Below are positions 45,525 to 59,620 of a stretch of DNA of 64,000 nucleotides, piece by piece (position 1 is the stretch's first letter; every line of letters starts with the position of its first letter). The position numbers and the translations under genes are program-made. The DNA is from Enterococcus sp. 4G2_DIV0659. GTDB lineage: Bacteria; Bacillota; Bacilli; Lactobacillales; Enterococcaceae. The stretch lies in assembly GCF_002140715.2 (NCBI RefSeq), contig NZ_NGLE02000001.1, positions 1,359,001-1,423,000 of the forward strand, given 5' to 3'. A model generated the notes under the pieces. The model was not told where the DNA came from, made no database searches, and was given only the letters and a program-made list of their open reading frames with translations.

Positions 45525-45573
45525 AACCGACCTCACAAAGCTGGACGACTGTCCTAACTATTTCGAGGTCGGT
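45525..45573. terminator. Terminator between the SDR-like gene and mdxG
   Basis: Stem ACCGACCTC / GAGGTCGGT with a 31-nt loop between convergent genes, 18 bp after one stop and 15 bp before the other. Confidence 0.65.
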
Positions 45574-45587
45574 TCACTCTAAAATAC

Positions 45588-46427
45588 TTATCCTTTCACA
45601 GAGCCACTAGTAATTCCTTCTACATAGTATTTTTGCATAAAGATAAACAATAATGTAATCGGCACTGCAATCAAGACACATCCTGCTGTAAATGCCATGA
45701 AATACTGATCGATTTTATCTTTCGTCTGCATCGTAAATAGACCAATTGCCACGGTATATTTATTTACATTATCTCCTAAAATAATTTTCGCAAAAATAAA
45801 ATCCATCCATGGAGCCATAAACGCCATCAGCGCTGTATAAACAATAATTGGTTTACTTAGCGGCAATGTAATCTTGGTAAAAATCTCAAATTTACTTGCC
45901 CCATCGATCATCGCCGACTCGTCCAACGCCATAGGAATCGTATCAAAAAATCCTTTAGCAATATAAAACCCTAATGCAGCACCTGATGAATAGACTAGAA
46001 TCAACGCTAGTAAACTTCCAGTCAAATTCATCGCTTTTAAAATATAATAGACAGCAATCATACTCATAAAACCCGGAAACATATTCAACACCAACGCCAA
46101 TTTCAAAAACGGCTTTCTCGCTCTAAAACGCAAACGACTCAAAGAATACGCCATCGCAATCGTAATCAACGTGGACAAAATACAACTACAAACCGCAACA
46201 AATAATGTATTCAAAAACCATTGTACAAAAGGATAAGTAGAGCTGGTCAGCAACATTTTATAATTTTCAAACGTAAATTGTTTAGGAATAAAATACGTCA
46301 CAAATGCGCCGCCCTCACTTCTAAAACTAGTTAAAACAATCCATACTATAGGAAAGATCCACACAATCGACAAGATAGTCAGCAATGTATAATGAACAAT
46401 TAATGTATTTCGCTTCTTGGATTTCAT
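45588..46427 (-). CDS. mdxG: Maltodextrin ABC transporter permease, MalG type
   Basis: 279-aa inner permease with six predicted helices. The cytoplasmic coupling loop is ALDESAMIDGASKFEIFTKITLPLSKP (EAA motif). The ending SGSVKG fits MalG homologues. It starts 8 bp after mdxF, with AAGGGGCG as ribosome site. Together with mdxE and mdxF it would import maltodextrins; the ATPase must be supplied from elsewhere, as with the shared MsmX-type ATPases of Firmicutes. Confidence 0.9.
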   Translation of the reverse strand: MKSKKRNTLIVHYTLLTILSIVWIFPIVWIVLTSFRSEGGAFVTYFIPKQFTFENYKMLLTSSTYPFVQWFLNTLFVAVCSCILSTLITIAMAYSLSRLRFRARKPFLKLALVLNMFPGFMSMIAVYYILKAMNLTGSLLALILVYSSGAALGFYIAKGFFDTIPMALDESAMIDGASKFEIFTKITLPLSKPIIVYTALMAFMAPWMDFIFAKIILGDNVNKYTVAIGLFTMQTKDKIDQYFMAFTAGCVLIAVPITLLFIFMQKYYVEGITSGSVKG

Positions 46428-46435
46428 TCGACCGC

Positions 46436-47791
46436 TTACGCCCCTTCCGTTTTAAATGAACTACTGCGTGTATAGGCAATTAATGAAAAGACTGCCGATA
46501 GAACGAAAATAATAATACCAATGACCGACGCTAGATTATAATCTGCAGCATTCACCGTCAATTTATACAACCACGTCACCAAAAGATCGGTCTCTCCTGC
46601 CGAATGATAATTACTATTAGCTGGTTGACCACCTGTAAGCAAGAAAATCACATTGAAATTATTGATATTACCAATAAACTGTTGAATCAAACTAGGCGCC
46701 ATCACAAATAAAATTTGCGGAAACGTAATGTTTTTAAAAATTTGAAATTTATTCGCGCCGTCAATTTCTGCAGCCTCAATTTGATCTGTAGGTAAATTCG
46801 TAATAATCCCTGTCGCCACCAGCATCGTCACTGGAATTCCAACCCACATATTTACAAAAATAACCGTGACTTTAGCTAGTAAACCATCCGTCAAAAACGG
46901 GATCGGCTGATCGATCAATCCCCAGTTTTGCAAAAGAGCATTGACTGGTCCTGAACCATTAAATAAATTTGCCATCAAAAGCAAGCTGACAAATTGCGGC
47001 ACTGCCATCGTAATGACAAAAATCGTCCGCCAAACTTTCTTCCCTTTCACCCCTTTAGCATTAATCAGCAATGCCAATAAAATACCAAAGAAAAATGTCG
47101 TCGCTGTCGCCAACACTGCCCAAATAAGGGTCCAAGTAAGAACTGGAAAGAAGGTTCCAGCAATATCACCCGTAATCACATTACTAAAATTAGCAAATCC
47201 GACCCAGTGAAATAAATTTTTCGGTGGCAAATGATTATGGTCATAACTTGTAAAAGCAATTGAAATCATATATAACAAAGGTAAAATCGTAAATGCTAAT
47301 ACACCTAACAACGGAACACTCATCAACGTAATATAGAAATTTTCATTCAACAAACTATTTAAATCTTCCTTTATTGTCGGTAACGCGCGCCCTGCTTGTT
47401 TTAACATAAAAATTTTTCGCGCACTTCTAAGATTGACGATATACATGAAAATAAACAACAAAATAAGAATAATAGCAGCAATCCCAAACAACAACAGCAA
47501 CATCGAATTATCCCCTGGCTGTTGCACTTCAATTCCTAATGCTTCATCCATCACCCAACCTTGGGATTTAGTCCCCAACGTTTGCAGCATAGATAACGCA
47601 TGAAATCCATTAATGACCAGCCAGCCTATAAATCCAATTTGTATAGCTAAAAAGGCCAAACCTTTAATGATTTGTCCATTCATGATATTGGCTGTTCCCA
47701 TAAAAAAATAAGAAAGCTTTACTGATTTATCGCCTTTTTCGAACAATTCTCTAAAGGTTATCTGCCCATCCGGTGTTGATTTTAACTTCAT
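46436..47791 (-). CDS. mdxF: Maltodextrin ABC transporter permease, MalF type
   Basis: 451-aa permease with about eight helices: an N-terminal extension of some 130 residues with two or three extra helices, then the core with EAA loop QIEAAEIDGANKFQIFKNITFPQIL. LTWTLIWAVLATATTFFFGI and the VIFLLTGGQP region are typical of MalF. The distance to mdxE upstream is 280 bp and includes the dispersed repeat copy B, unusual inside an operon. AGGAAGTG precedes the ATG. Confidence 0.9.
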   Translation of the reverse strand: MKLKSTPDGQITFRELFEKGDKSVKLSYFFMGTANIMNGQIIKGLAFLAIQIGFIGWLVINGFHALSMLQTLGTKSQGWVMDEALGIEVQQPGDNSMLLLLFGIAAIILILLFIFMYIVNLRSARKIFMLKQAGRALPTIKEDLNSLLNENFYITLMSVPLLGVLAFTILPLLYMISIAFTSYDHNHLPPKNLFHWVGFANFSNVITGDIAGTFFPVLTWTLIWAVLATATTFFFGILLALLINAKGVKGKKVWRTIFVITMAVPQFVSLLLMANLFNGSGPVNALLQNWGLIDQPIPFLTDGLLAKVTVIFVNMWVGIPVTMLVATGIITNLPTDQIEAAEIDGANKFQIFKNITFPQILFVMAPSLIQQFIGNINNFNVIFLLTGGQPANSNYHSAGETDLLVTWLYKLTVNAADYNLASVIGIIIFVLSAVFSLIAYTRSSSFKTEGA

Positions 47792-47827
47792 AGCAATTCA
47801 CTTCCTGTTCTTTAAATAAGGAAAGAA

Positions 47828-47997
47828 GAGTGCGGGACAAAACTAAAAACCAGTTTTGATGTGCACCCTAAAACCTAATAAACGGTGGCCAAAAGTCAGG
47901 TTCTTCGACAATTTCGCAAAAATCGAGCAATACCAAAAGCGTATTGTTCGATTTTTGCGAAACTGCTCGAACCTAATCGCCTTTTGTCTCAACCTCC
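47828..47997. repeat. Dispersed 170-bp palindromic repeat, copy B, inside the mdx operon
   Basis: Second copy of the element at 5440-5609. It begins GAGTGCGGGACAAAACT and ends CTTTTGTCTCAACCTC, imperfect terminal inverted repeats. The inner hairpin is perfect here for 18 bp (GCAAAAATCGAGCAATAC against GTATTGTTCGATTTTTGC), and AACGGTGG, CAGGTTCTTCG and CTCGAACCTAATCG are shared with copy A. It lies between mdxE and mdxF on the operon transcript. AAGAG occurs at both borders, which may be a target duplication. Confidence 0.78.
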
Positions 47998-48071
47998 TCA
48001 AGAGTAGAATAAACAACAGGAGCAGAAATGAACCATTTAATCGTTTTTGTTCTTTCTGCCCTGCACATCAT

Positions 48072-49307
48072 TTATTTACCCGACTTACTCGTATCTTGGA
48101 CTAATTTGTCTAATTTTGGTAGATATTGATCTTCAGCAATTTTGCCATTATACGTATCATTGATCACAGCATCAGCCGGTCCCCAGAACGAAACCATCGC
48201 TGGTAGTTTCGGCATAACAACGGAATGATCACTATCACTCATTGTCATAACAGCTTTAGCCACGTCATCAGATGTTACTTTTTCATCCGCCTGAGCTTCT
48301 TTGTTCGCAGGAACTGTACCATTTTTCTCAAAAACAGTTAATTGATTTTCTTTATTTGTTAAGAAATCCGCTAAAGCCATCGCTGCAACTGGGCTTTTCG
48401 TTGATGCATTGACACCAAACAATTTCACACCCAAGAAGGCTTTTTGTTGTACTGAACCATTGCCTAAATCAACAGTAGGATACGGAGCAACCGCAAAATT
48501 ATCTCCCAAAGCTTTTTCGACGTCTAATTTAGACCAAGGGCCAGATAAGAACGCATCCGTTTTGCCATTTCCTAAATTAGAAAGTGCATCCGCATTTGAT
48601 TGCACAACACCTGGGTTATCTTTTTGTGCACGAATCCATTTTAATACTTCTACACCCTTGTCATTATTAAAATTAGTCCCTTTGATATCTTCGCCATTTT
48701 TTCCGTATAACTCATCACCATTTGACATAAATAGCGGTGTAAAGATATAGTTCGCACCAGCTTCTCCAAAGTTTGCACCTAATTTTCCTTTAGACGTTAA
48801 CGTTTCCCAACTCTTCACGTCTTCTTCAGCTAATTTTCCTTTGTTGTAATATAGAATTTGTGATTCGACTCCATATGGATAACCGTATAGCTTGCCATCA
48901 TAAGTAGCCGCTTCAATTGCACTTTCTGTACTATTTTTCTTAACACTATCTTCATATTTAGTATTAGCATAAATAATTCCTGCATCTACCATTTGCCCTA
49001 ATTGGTCATGGGGCATCATAAATACATCGGCTGCCGCACTAGGATCTTTCTTTAAGTTTTCTTGAGCCGTAGCGGACTCACTCGGCTTAATCGTCACTTT
49101 CCAATCCTTATGTTCTTTTTCAAATTGCTCTACTAATGGTTTGTAGGTGTCAACAAATGCTACATCCACCCATAATTTTATAGAAGCGTTTTCATTTTCA
49201 GCAGAAGTTTTTTTCTCTGATGAACCTCCGCCACAAGCTGCAAGCGCAACGGCCGCTGCTGTCATTGTTACCCCTAACGTCAAAAGCTTTTTCATGTTTC
49301 TTTTCAT
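48072..49307 (-). CDS. mdxE: Maltodextrin ABC transporter substrate-binding lipoprotein
   Basis: 411-aa solute-binding lipoprotein. The signal peptide MKRNMKKLLTLGVTMTAAAV ends at the lipobox LAAC. The mature part has the periplasmic-binding fold of the MalE family: IKLWVDVAFVDTYKPLVEQFEKEHKDWKV-like opening, DVFMMPHDQLGQMVDAG, YPYGVESQILYYNK and NGDELYGKNGED. The neighbouring permeases and three glycosidases point to maltodextrins. AGGAGGAAC precedes the ATG. The promoter region has TTGACA and a MalR-like operator at 49356-49368. Confidence 0.92.
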   Translation of the reverse strand: MKRNMKKLLTLGVTMTAAAVALAACGGGSSEKKTSAENENASIKLWVDVAFVDTYKPLVEQFEKEHKDWKVTIKPSESATAQENLKKDPSAAADVFMMPHDQLGQMVDAGIIYANTKYEDSVKKNSTESAIEAATYDGKLYGYPYGVESQILYYNKGKLAEEDVKSWETLTSKGKLGANFGEAGANYIFTPLFMSNGDELYGKNGEDIKGTNFNNDKGVEVLKWIRAQKDNPGVVQSNADALSNLGNGKTDAFLSGPWSKLDVEKALGDNFAVAPYPTVDLGNGSVQQKAFLGVKLFGVNASTKSPVAAMALADFLTNKENQLTVFEKNGTVPANKEAQADEKVTSDDVAKAVMTMSDSDHSVVMPKLPAMVSFWGPADAVINDTYNGKIAEDQYLPKLDKLVQDTSKSGK

Positions 49308-49355
49308 CTTTTGTTCCTCCTAGGAATTTTTTGCTGTTCTATTCTCTTACATTGT

Positions 49356-49379
49356 GCAATCGTTTGCGTTAATTGTCAA
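49356..49379 (-). promoter_or_regulatory. mdxE promoter element and MalR-like operator
   Basis: TTGACA (complement of 49374-49379) followed on the minus strand by the palindrome CGCAAACGATTGC (complement of 49356-49368). A -10 of CACAAT at 17-bp spacing is weak. Confidence 0.7.
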
Positions 49380-49542
49380 GTGATATATATAAGAATTAGA
49401 AAACTATTTTTATAACGGTTATTCCCCCAGAGTCAAAATTAATTAAGAACGCCTTTACATAAACGATTCAATTACAACTACCACTTTATCTTTCTTCTCT
49501 TCCTGTTTACAACAGCTACACTTAACCCTTACAAAACAAAAT

Positions 49543-49593
49543 GCAATCGATTGCGATAAAAACATTGAAAACGTTTTTCTTATGTGTCATAAT
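49543..49593 (+). promoter_or_regulatory. Promoter of the glycosidase operon with MalR-like operator and cre
   Basis: GCAATCGATTGCG (49543-49555) is a palindrome like the other maltose operators. TTGAAA (49565-49570), 17 bp, CATAAT (49588-49593) form the promoter, and TGAAAACGTTTTTC (49566-49579), overlapping the -35 box, fits a CcpA cre site. The divergent gap 49308-49660 holds nothing else evident. Confidence 0.8.
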
Positions 49594-49660
49594 ATGGGTG
49601 GTTTTTAGATTATTTAGCTAAAAAAAGAAACAAATGTCGATTACAGGAGGAAATACGCAC

Positions 49661-54765
<5,105 letters not shown>

Positions 54766-54774
54766 ACGAAAGAA

Positions 54775-54817
54775 AAGGATCTGGAAGATAACGCTGTGAG
54801 TTATCTTCCAGATCCTT
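54775..54817. terminator. Strong hairpin after the glycosidase operon
   Basis: 18-bp perfect stem AAGGATCTGGAAGATAAC (54775-54792) with its complement (54800-54817), loop GCTGTGA. Only a short T-run follows on the plus strand. Confidence 0.75.
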
Positions 54818-54930
54818 AAAACTTAAATAGCCGAACAACTTTTTCCTATTGCTGTAAAAAACAGCGGAGTATGAGAATAATTAGCACCTGCTTAATTCTC
54901 AGAGCTATTCATTCTCATATCAACTTCACT

Positions 54931-55551
54931 CTACTCAACAAAATAACGCAACACTGTTTTCATCTTTTCAGGCGCTACTTTTCTTGGATCAGAAAGATAA
55001 ATTTCTTTATGGGCAAAAGTTGTTCTTTTTAGCTGATGTTCTTCGCAATACGAATCCATCACTTCAAACGTTCTGAATTCATCATCGTAAGAACCTAGAT
55101 GCATCATTTGGACACATTTTCCATCTGCTATCGTTTCAAATTGTACCTGTTGGTTATTCGGATTCGGTTTCTTTTTCCCTACTCGCTCCAGATTAGACAA
55201 AGCTAATTCTTCAGTAACAAAATCCGGTTGACGAATCATGATTTTATAGACCAAATCCGCCTTATCAAACGCCCTTCCCTCTGCAATTGCTTCATCAGAT
55301 AACGTCCAAATCCCCTCCAACGGATAAACAGTATACTCAAAATACCCATCTGGCGTAACACCATTTTTAGGCATCATCCGAATCCCATAAGACATCGCAT
55401 ATAAAGCGGCCGTCTCCTCTGCAAACTGAGGACCATTAGGATTACCTTTTCCAGAGATTGTATAAAATTTTTGCGATGGAACTTGAAGTTCCATTGGTTT
55501 TTCTTTTGGTAGATAAAGATTTTTTTCTTGTTTTCGCCATTCGAATTTCAT
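54931..55551 (-). CDS. GyrI-like small-molecule-binding domain protein
   Basis: 206-aa single-domain protein of the GyrI-like/SOUL-type effector-binding fold: MELQVPSQKFYTISGKGNPN at the start, FEYTVYPLEGIW, and the C-terminal VQMMHLGSYDDEFRTFEVMDSYC with TTFAHKEIYLSDPRKV, which match the stand-alone YdhQ/GyrI-like group. Such proteins bind or hydrolyse small cationic molecules; no activity can be claimed. GAGGAGGAGAG precedes the ATG. It is divergent from an AraC regulator carrying a related effector domain. Confidence 0.82.
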   Translation of the reverse strand: MKFEWRKQEKNLYLPKEKPMELQVPSQKFYTISGKGNPNGPQFAEETAALYAMSYGIRMMPKNGVTPDGYFEYTVYPLEGIWTLSDEAIAEGRAFDKADLVYKIMIRQPDFVTEELALSNLERVGKKKPNPNNQQVQFETIADGKCVQMMHLGSYDDEFRTFEVMDSYCEEHQLKRTTFAHKEIYLSDPRKVAPEKMKTVLRYFVE

Positions 55552-55822
55552 GGAATATCTCTCCTCCTCATTTCAAAACAACGCTTGCTTTACTAATAAT
55601 AACATATCTACAAAACAAACCAGATGATGTTAGCCAACAAAGACAACTCTGACCGGTCGTTCCTCGGATCATCTTTCACTCTCCTACTTCTCTCTTTGCA
55701 TAACTATTCTGTCGTACTAAAGAATCAAACCTGTGCAATATTTTTTTTCACTCTTTTTTGGGCAGAGAAAGTGAGGTACACTTAATCTAAATACGATAAA
55801 CTAATTTTAGGAGTTGATTATT

Positions 55823-56707
55823 ATGGAATGGGTTACTAGGTTGGAACAGTCACTAGACTACATCGAAAAGAATTTAACAGAGACAATTGATTTTGATTAT
55901 TTGGCGCAAATCGCTTGTTGCTCTACCTATCACTATCAGCGGATTTTTTCTTATATGGTTGGTGTTCCTTTAGCTGTTTACATCCGTCGTAGAAAATTAT
56001 CTTTAGCAGGCGTGGAGCTTCAGCAAGGAGCAAAAGTGATTGATGTTGCCATAAAATACGGATATGAATCACCAAATTCTTTTGCTCGCGCATTTAAAAA
56101 CCAGCACAACATCACCCCTTCACAAGCACAGCAAGAAGGCAGTCTGTTAACTTCTTTCCCTAGAATCAAATTCCACATCACAATCAAAGGAGATGTAGAA
56201 ATGGAATACCGGATTAAAACAAAAGAAGCCTTTCGGGTTATTGGAGCAAGAAAACAATTGAGTGCAGATATTGAAGAAAACTTTAAAGAAGTCCCTTTAT
56301 TCTGGCAACAGATTGGAAGGGATGGCACATTAGAAAAACTGATTCCATTAATGTCTCAAGAACCTAACGGGATCATGGGAATCAGCACTGGATTTGAAGC
56401 TGATCAAAAAAACAAAAATGATTTTTCCAACAGTAAAGGAATGTCTTATTATATCGCTGTTGCCAGTGACCAAGAATTGCCAGCTAATCTTGAGGAATAC
56501 ACTGTACCCGCATTTACTTGGGCAATTTTTTCTGGTCGAGGAGCAATGCCTCACGCAATCCAAGAATTAGAGAGAAGAATCGTCACAGATTGGCTGCCAA
56601 GTTCAGGGTATGAATATGCAAACGGACCCGATATCGAGCTTTATCTTGACGCTAACCCAGATAACGCCACCTTTGAAGTTTGGCTCCCCGTTGTAAAATC
56701 AAAATAA
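55823..56707 (+). CDS. AraC-family regulator with GyrI-like effector domain
   Basis: About 294 aa. Residues 1-105 hold the two AraC helix-turn-helices (DFDYLAQIACCSTYHYQRIF and VIDVAIKYGYESPNSFARAFK). Residues 130-294 form a GyrI-like binding domain (MEYRIKTKEAFRVIGARKQL to FEVWLPVVKSK). This is the architecture of SoxS/Rob- and BmrR-like multidrug sensors. ATG 55823 lies 9 nt after AGGAG; a TTG at 55814 is less likely. The divergent GyrI-like gene may be its target. Confidence 0.88.
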   Translation: MEWVTRLEQSLDYIEKNLTETIDFDYLAQIACCSTYHYQRIFSYMVGVPLAVYIRRRKLSLAGVELQQGAKVIDVAIKYGYESPNSFARAFKNQHNITPSQAQQEGSLLTSFPRIKFHITIKGDVEMEYRIKTKEAFRVIGARKQLSADIEENFKEVPLFWQQIGRDGTLEKLIPLMSQEPNGIMGISTGFEADQKNKNDFSNSKGMSYYIAVASDQELPANLEEYTVPAFTWAIFSGRGAMPHAIQELERRIVTDWLPSSGYEYANGPDIELYLDANPDNATFEVWLPVVKSK

Positions 56708-56862
56708 TATGACCTTCATTATTAAACCAAAGTTCTTGATTACTTCCTCATGTTCTTTGGTTCTTTTTTATGCCCTCTGTTACTCTTTTTTATTCAAAAA
56801 CTTCTTTCTTGACCATGGAGCTATGTCCAATGTTACACTAACTCTACAAGGAGGAGTAATCC

Positions 56863-57276
56863 ATGAACATCACCGCATTCGCTCAACAATTTAATGTATC
56901 GACAGACGCTATCCGCTTCTACGAACGTTCTGGTTTGTTACAACCGAAACGTCAGTCAAATGGTTACCGTAAATTTACAGAAACTGACCAACAAGAGCTA
57001 AAAATCATCTTAGCCTTAAAAGAATTAGATTTTTCCATAAAAGAAATCCATTATTTACTCACGTTAAAAAGGCAACCGATTTCTACTGCATGCAACAAAG
57101 AGTCTACTGCTTTTCTAACAAACAAAATCACGGTCATTCAACAAAAGATCACATTTTACGAAATGGCGTACCAACTACTACTTAAACTAAAAAACACAGT
57201 CGAAGAGAATAAGTATGAAGAAAATCAAGCTGAGTTGTTCACGATGATTGATCAATTAGCTCGTTACGGATTATAG
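56863..57276 (+). CDS. MerR-family transcriptional regulator
   Basis: 137 aa with a winged helix NVSTDAIRFYERSGLLQPKR at the N-terminus, a wing NGYRKF, and a long dimer helix (residues 75-115). There is one Cys (in STACNKE) and no metal-binding cluster, so a metal or thiol sensor is doubtful. CAAGGAGGAG precedes the ATG. The DUF4260 gene begins 17 bp later, and the two form an operon, so that protein is its likely target. Confidence 0.88.
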   Translation: MNITAFAQQFNVSTDAIRFYERSGLLQPKRQSNGYRKFTETDQQELKIILALKELDFSIKEIHYLLTLKRQPISTACNKESTAFLTNKITVIQQKITFYEMAYQLLLKLKNTVEENKYEENQAELFTMIDQLARYGL

Positions 57277-57293
57277 GATAGGAGGGCTTACAC

Positions 57294-57644
57294 ATGACAA
57301 ATAAAACCATTTTACAAATAGAAAACGGCAGTCTGTTTCTTTTGGCATTTGCTTTATTTATCCACTTAAACGTCCCAGTCTTTTACTTCTTTCTTTGGCT
57401 CTTACTACCAGATATAACCATGTTGGGCTACTTAGGTGGTTCGTCGCTTGGTGCTAACATTTACAATTTAGGACATAACTTAGTTTTCCCTGTGTTGTTA
57501 ACTATTATTTACCTACTTACCCACACTACGCTTTTATTGCCGATCGCTATCGTTTGGTCCGCCCATATTTTTATGGATCGCACATTAGGATATGGCCTCA
57601 AATACTCCGATGATTTTAAACATACACATATCCAAAGCCTCTAA
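57294..57644 (+). CDS. DUF4260 family membrane protein
   Basis: 116 aa with three or four predicted helices and the conserved features of DUF4260: FFLWLLLPDITMLGYL, YNLGHNLVFP and WSAHIFMDRTLGYGLKY, where the His, Asp and Arg residues are invariant in the family. Function unknown. It is co-transcribed with the MerR-type gene (GGAGGG ribosome site) and ends at a strong terminator. Confidence 0.85.
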   Translation: MTNKTILQIENGSLFLLAFALFIHLNVPVFYFFLWLLLPDITMLGYLGGSSLGANIYNLGHNLVFPVLLTIIYLLTHTTLLLPIAIVWSAHIFMDRTLGYGLKYSDDFKHTHIQSL

Positions 57645-57645
57645 A

Positions 57646-57696
57646 AAAGAAGAGCTAACTCAAATGTCTTGCATCTGAGTTAGCTCTTCTTTTTTA
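57646..57696. terminator. Bidirectional terminator after the DUF4260 gene
   Basis: AAAAAGAAGAGCTAACTCA and its complement enclose a 13-nt loop; the stem of about 19 bp ends in a T-run. Confidence 0.9.
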
Positions 57697-57753
57697 GTAC
57701 TATGTGGTAGTTTTGGTTTATTTATTACTATGTTTACAAGGATTATTTGTAGC

Positions 57754-59232
57754 TTAAACTAGTTCCCAAACTGGTGAATTATCTGGTTGGTTCCCTTGTG
57801 TCCACCATTTTGCTTTGTATGTTTTGCCTTGGAAAGTTACTTTGTCTCCACCGCTATAAGCTTTGTTCGCTTCCCAGTTCATTACTTTATCAGAAAGAAG
57901 TTTCCACGCATCTGATTTATCTGGACGGTCACCTTTTACCCACCATTTTGCTACGTATTCTAAGTCATCAAAGAGAACTTTATCGCCAGTGTTATACACT
58001 TTATCAGCAACCCATGTAGATTGACCACTTGGTGCTTCTTTTGTTTTCACAGAAAATACCGCACTTGCTTCAGAAACGTTGCCGCCAACGCTAGTTGCTT
58101 TGACTGTGTACTTGTATGTTGTATTAGCTTTTAAACCAGTATCTTTAAAGCTTGTTTTTTCTGTTGTAGCAATTTTTTTACCATCACGGTAAACTTCATA
58201 GTTTTTAACGCCTAAGAAATGTGTTGATTTTGTCCACATTAAATCTACTGAATTTTCTGTTGTTCCCATAGAGTGAACGTGTGTTGGTGCTGTCGGTTTT
58301 TGGTTATCTTCTACTGCTGATGATTGTGTTGTTGCTTTTACTGTAGCACTCTTTTCAGAGATTTTACCATTTGTACCAACTGCTTCTACTTGATATGAAT
58401 ATGTTTTGTTCTCAGTTAAGTTTGCATCATTAAATTGTGTTCCCCCAACTGTAGCAACTTTTTTACCATCACGGTAAACGTTGTATTCTTTTGCATTCGC
58501 AACTGTATCCCATGATAATTTAAGTGATGAAGTTGTTACGTCAGATGTTCTTACATTTTTTGGTGTCGCTGGTGCTACTTCTACTGGAGGAGTGATTCCA
58601 GTGCCACCTTTTACGTTTACATCAATCACATTATAAAAAGCATTTGCTGTATCTGCAACATCCCAAACAGCTAAAATTACATGGTAACCTGTACGGTTTT
58701 CTGGGATAGTAATTTGATGTGACTTATTATTTGAAGCAGCTGAACCATCATGTTTTACTTCACCAAGAAAATCAAAATCAGCTCTTGCTAAAGGCTTCTC
58801 TGGATTCCAACCAACTTTTGTCATGTAGTAGTGCCATTTAGTTGTGCTATGAGGTGCTGTGTAATGCCAAGTAAATGTATTAACACCTGTGTTGATATCT
58901 TGTTTCGTCCAACGGTCTGCCCCAGTGCTATCCATCACAAAATCAGCGATTTGTCCTTTACCACCTTGTGCTGATGCAATTCGTCCGTCTGCTGGTCCCG
59001 CTTGTGGAAACCCTTTATCAAATTCTAAAGATTGCGGATTTGTAATAACCATTCCGTATTTTTCCATTGCAGCTGTCCAGCCGATTGTATTTTTATCTAA
59101 TGAACCTTGATAACCACGTGCTGCTGGTTTTTCTACATAACCATGCGCATCTGCTTGCTCTACGTTTAGTAGACCTGCGCCTCCTAAAATGACTGTTGAC
59201 ATTAATGCTAGTCCTAATAACTTTTTCTTCAT
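57754..59232 (-). CDS. Chitin-active lytic polysaccharide monooxygenase (AA10) with two FnIII and two CBM5/12 domains
   Basis: About 492 aa, secreted. The signal peptide ends QADA, leaving mature HGYVEKPAARG, so His1 of the copper histidine brace is N-terminal; the second brace His lies in TAPHSTTKW. The AA10 domain covers about residues 30-200. Fibronectin type III domains follow (about 215-305 and 315-400, each with YxVYRDGKK(V/I)AT), then two CBM5/12 modules with AKWW (about 405-447 and 450-492). It would cleave crystalline chitin oxidatively. ATG 59232 lies 6 nt after CGGAGG. It is divergent from a Mga-type regulator gene. Confidence 0.94.
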   Translation of the reverse strand: MKKKLLGLALMSTVILGGAGLLNVEQADAHGYVEKPAARGYQGSLDKNTIGWTAAMEKYGMVITNPQSLEFDKGFPQAGPADGRIASAQGGKGQIADFVMDSTGADRWTKQDINTGVNTFTWHYTAPHSTTKWHYYMTKVGWNPEKPLARADFDFLGEVKHDGSAASNNKSHQITIPENRTGYHVILAVWDVADTANAFYNVIDVNVKGGTGITPPVEVAPATPKNVRTSDVTTSSLKLSWDTVANAKEYNVYRDGKKVATVGGTQFNDANLTENKTYSYQVEAVGTNGKISEKSATVKATTQSSAVEDNQKPTAPTHVHSMGTTENSVDLMWTKSTHFLGVKNYEVYRDGKKIATTEKTSFKDTGLKANTTYKYTVKATSVGGNVSEASAVFSVKTKEAPSGQSTWVADKVYNTGDKVLFDDLEYVAKWWVKGDRPDKSDAWKLLSDKVMNWEANKAYSGGDKVTFQGKTYKAKWWTQGNQPDNSPVWELV

Positions 59233-59620
59233 AATCATCCTCCGTTCAATCATTCACCTTTTGTCCTTCAGGCTTAACTACAGTTTAAACGCCATGTAAG
59301 AAAAAAAAAGGTCATTTCTGATCACAAAATGCCCATAGTTGAACAAATCCACTATACACAAGGAAATAAAAAGAATATTTAATTAAAAGTATATAAATAT
59401 TACATTTGTTATACCAAAAAATAACCATAAAGGGTCATATTTTTCTGTTAAAAAGAAAAATATGACCTATATATTTTTAATTATTTTAAAAAGACATATG
59501 TTATTATCTCTTGATGTATAGACAAAACAGATCATTTCACGTTAAAATAAAAAAGAAGTTGAAATTTAGTTCATTATAATATGAACAAATATAAAAATAA
59601 CATAAAAAGGTGTTGATAAG
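59233..59620. other. Divergent control region between the LPMO and Mga-type genes
   Basis: 388 bp, very AT-rich. The half near the LPMO has AAAAAAAAGGTCATTTCTG and ATGACC-like repeats (GGTCAT at about 59310 and 59433). The half near the regulator has several TATAAT-like boxes and AAAAAGGTG as ribosome site. I cannot fix a single promoter. Confidence 0.45.
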
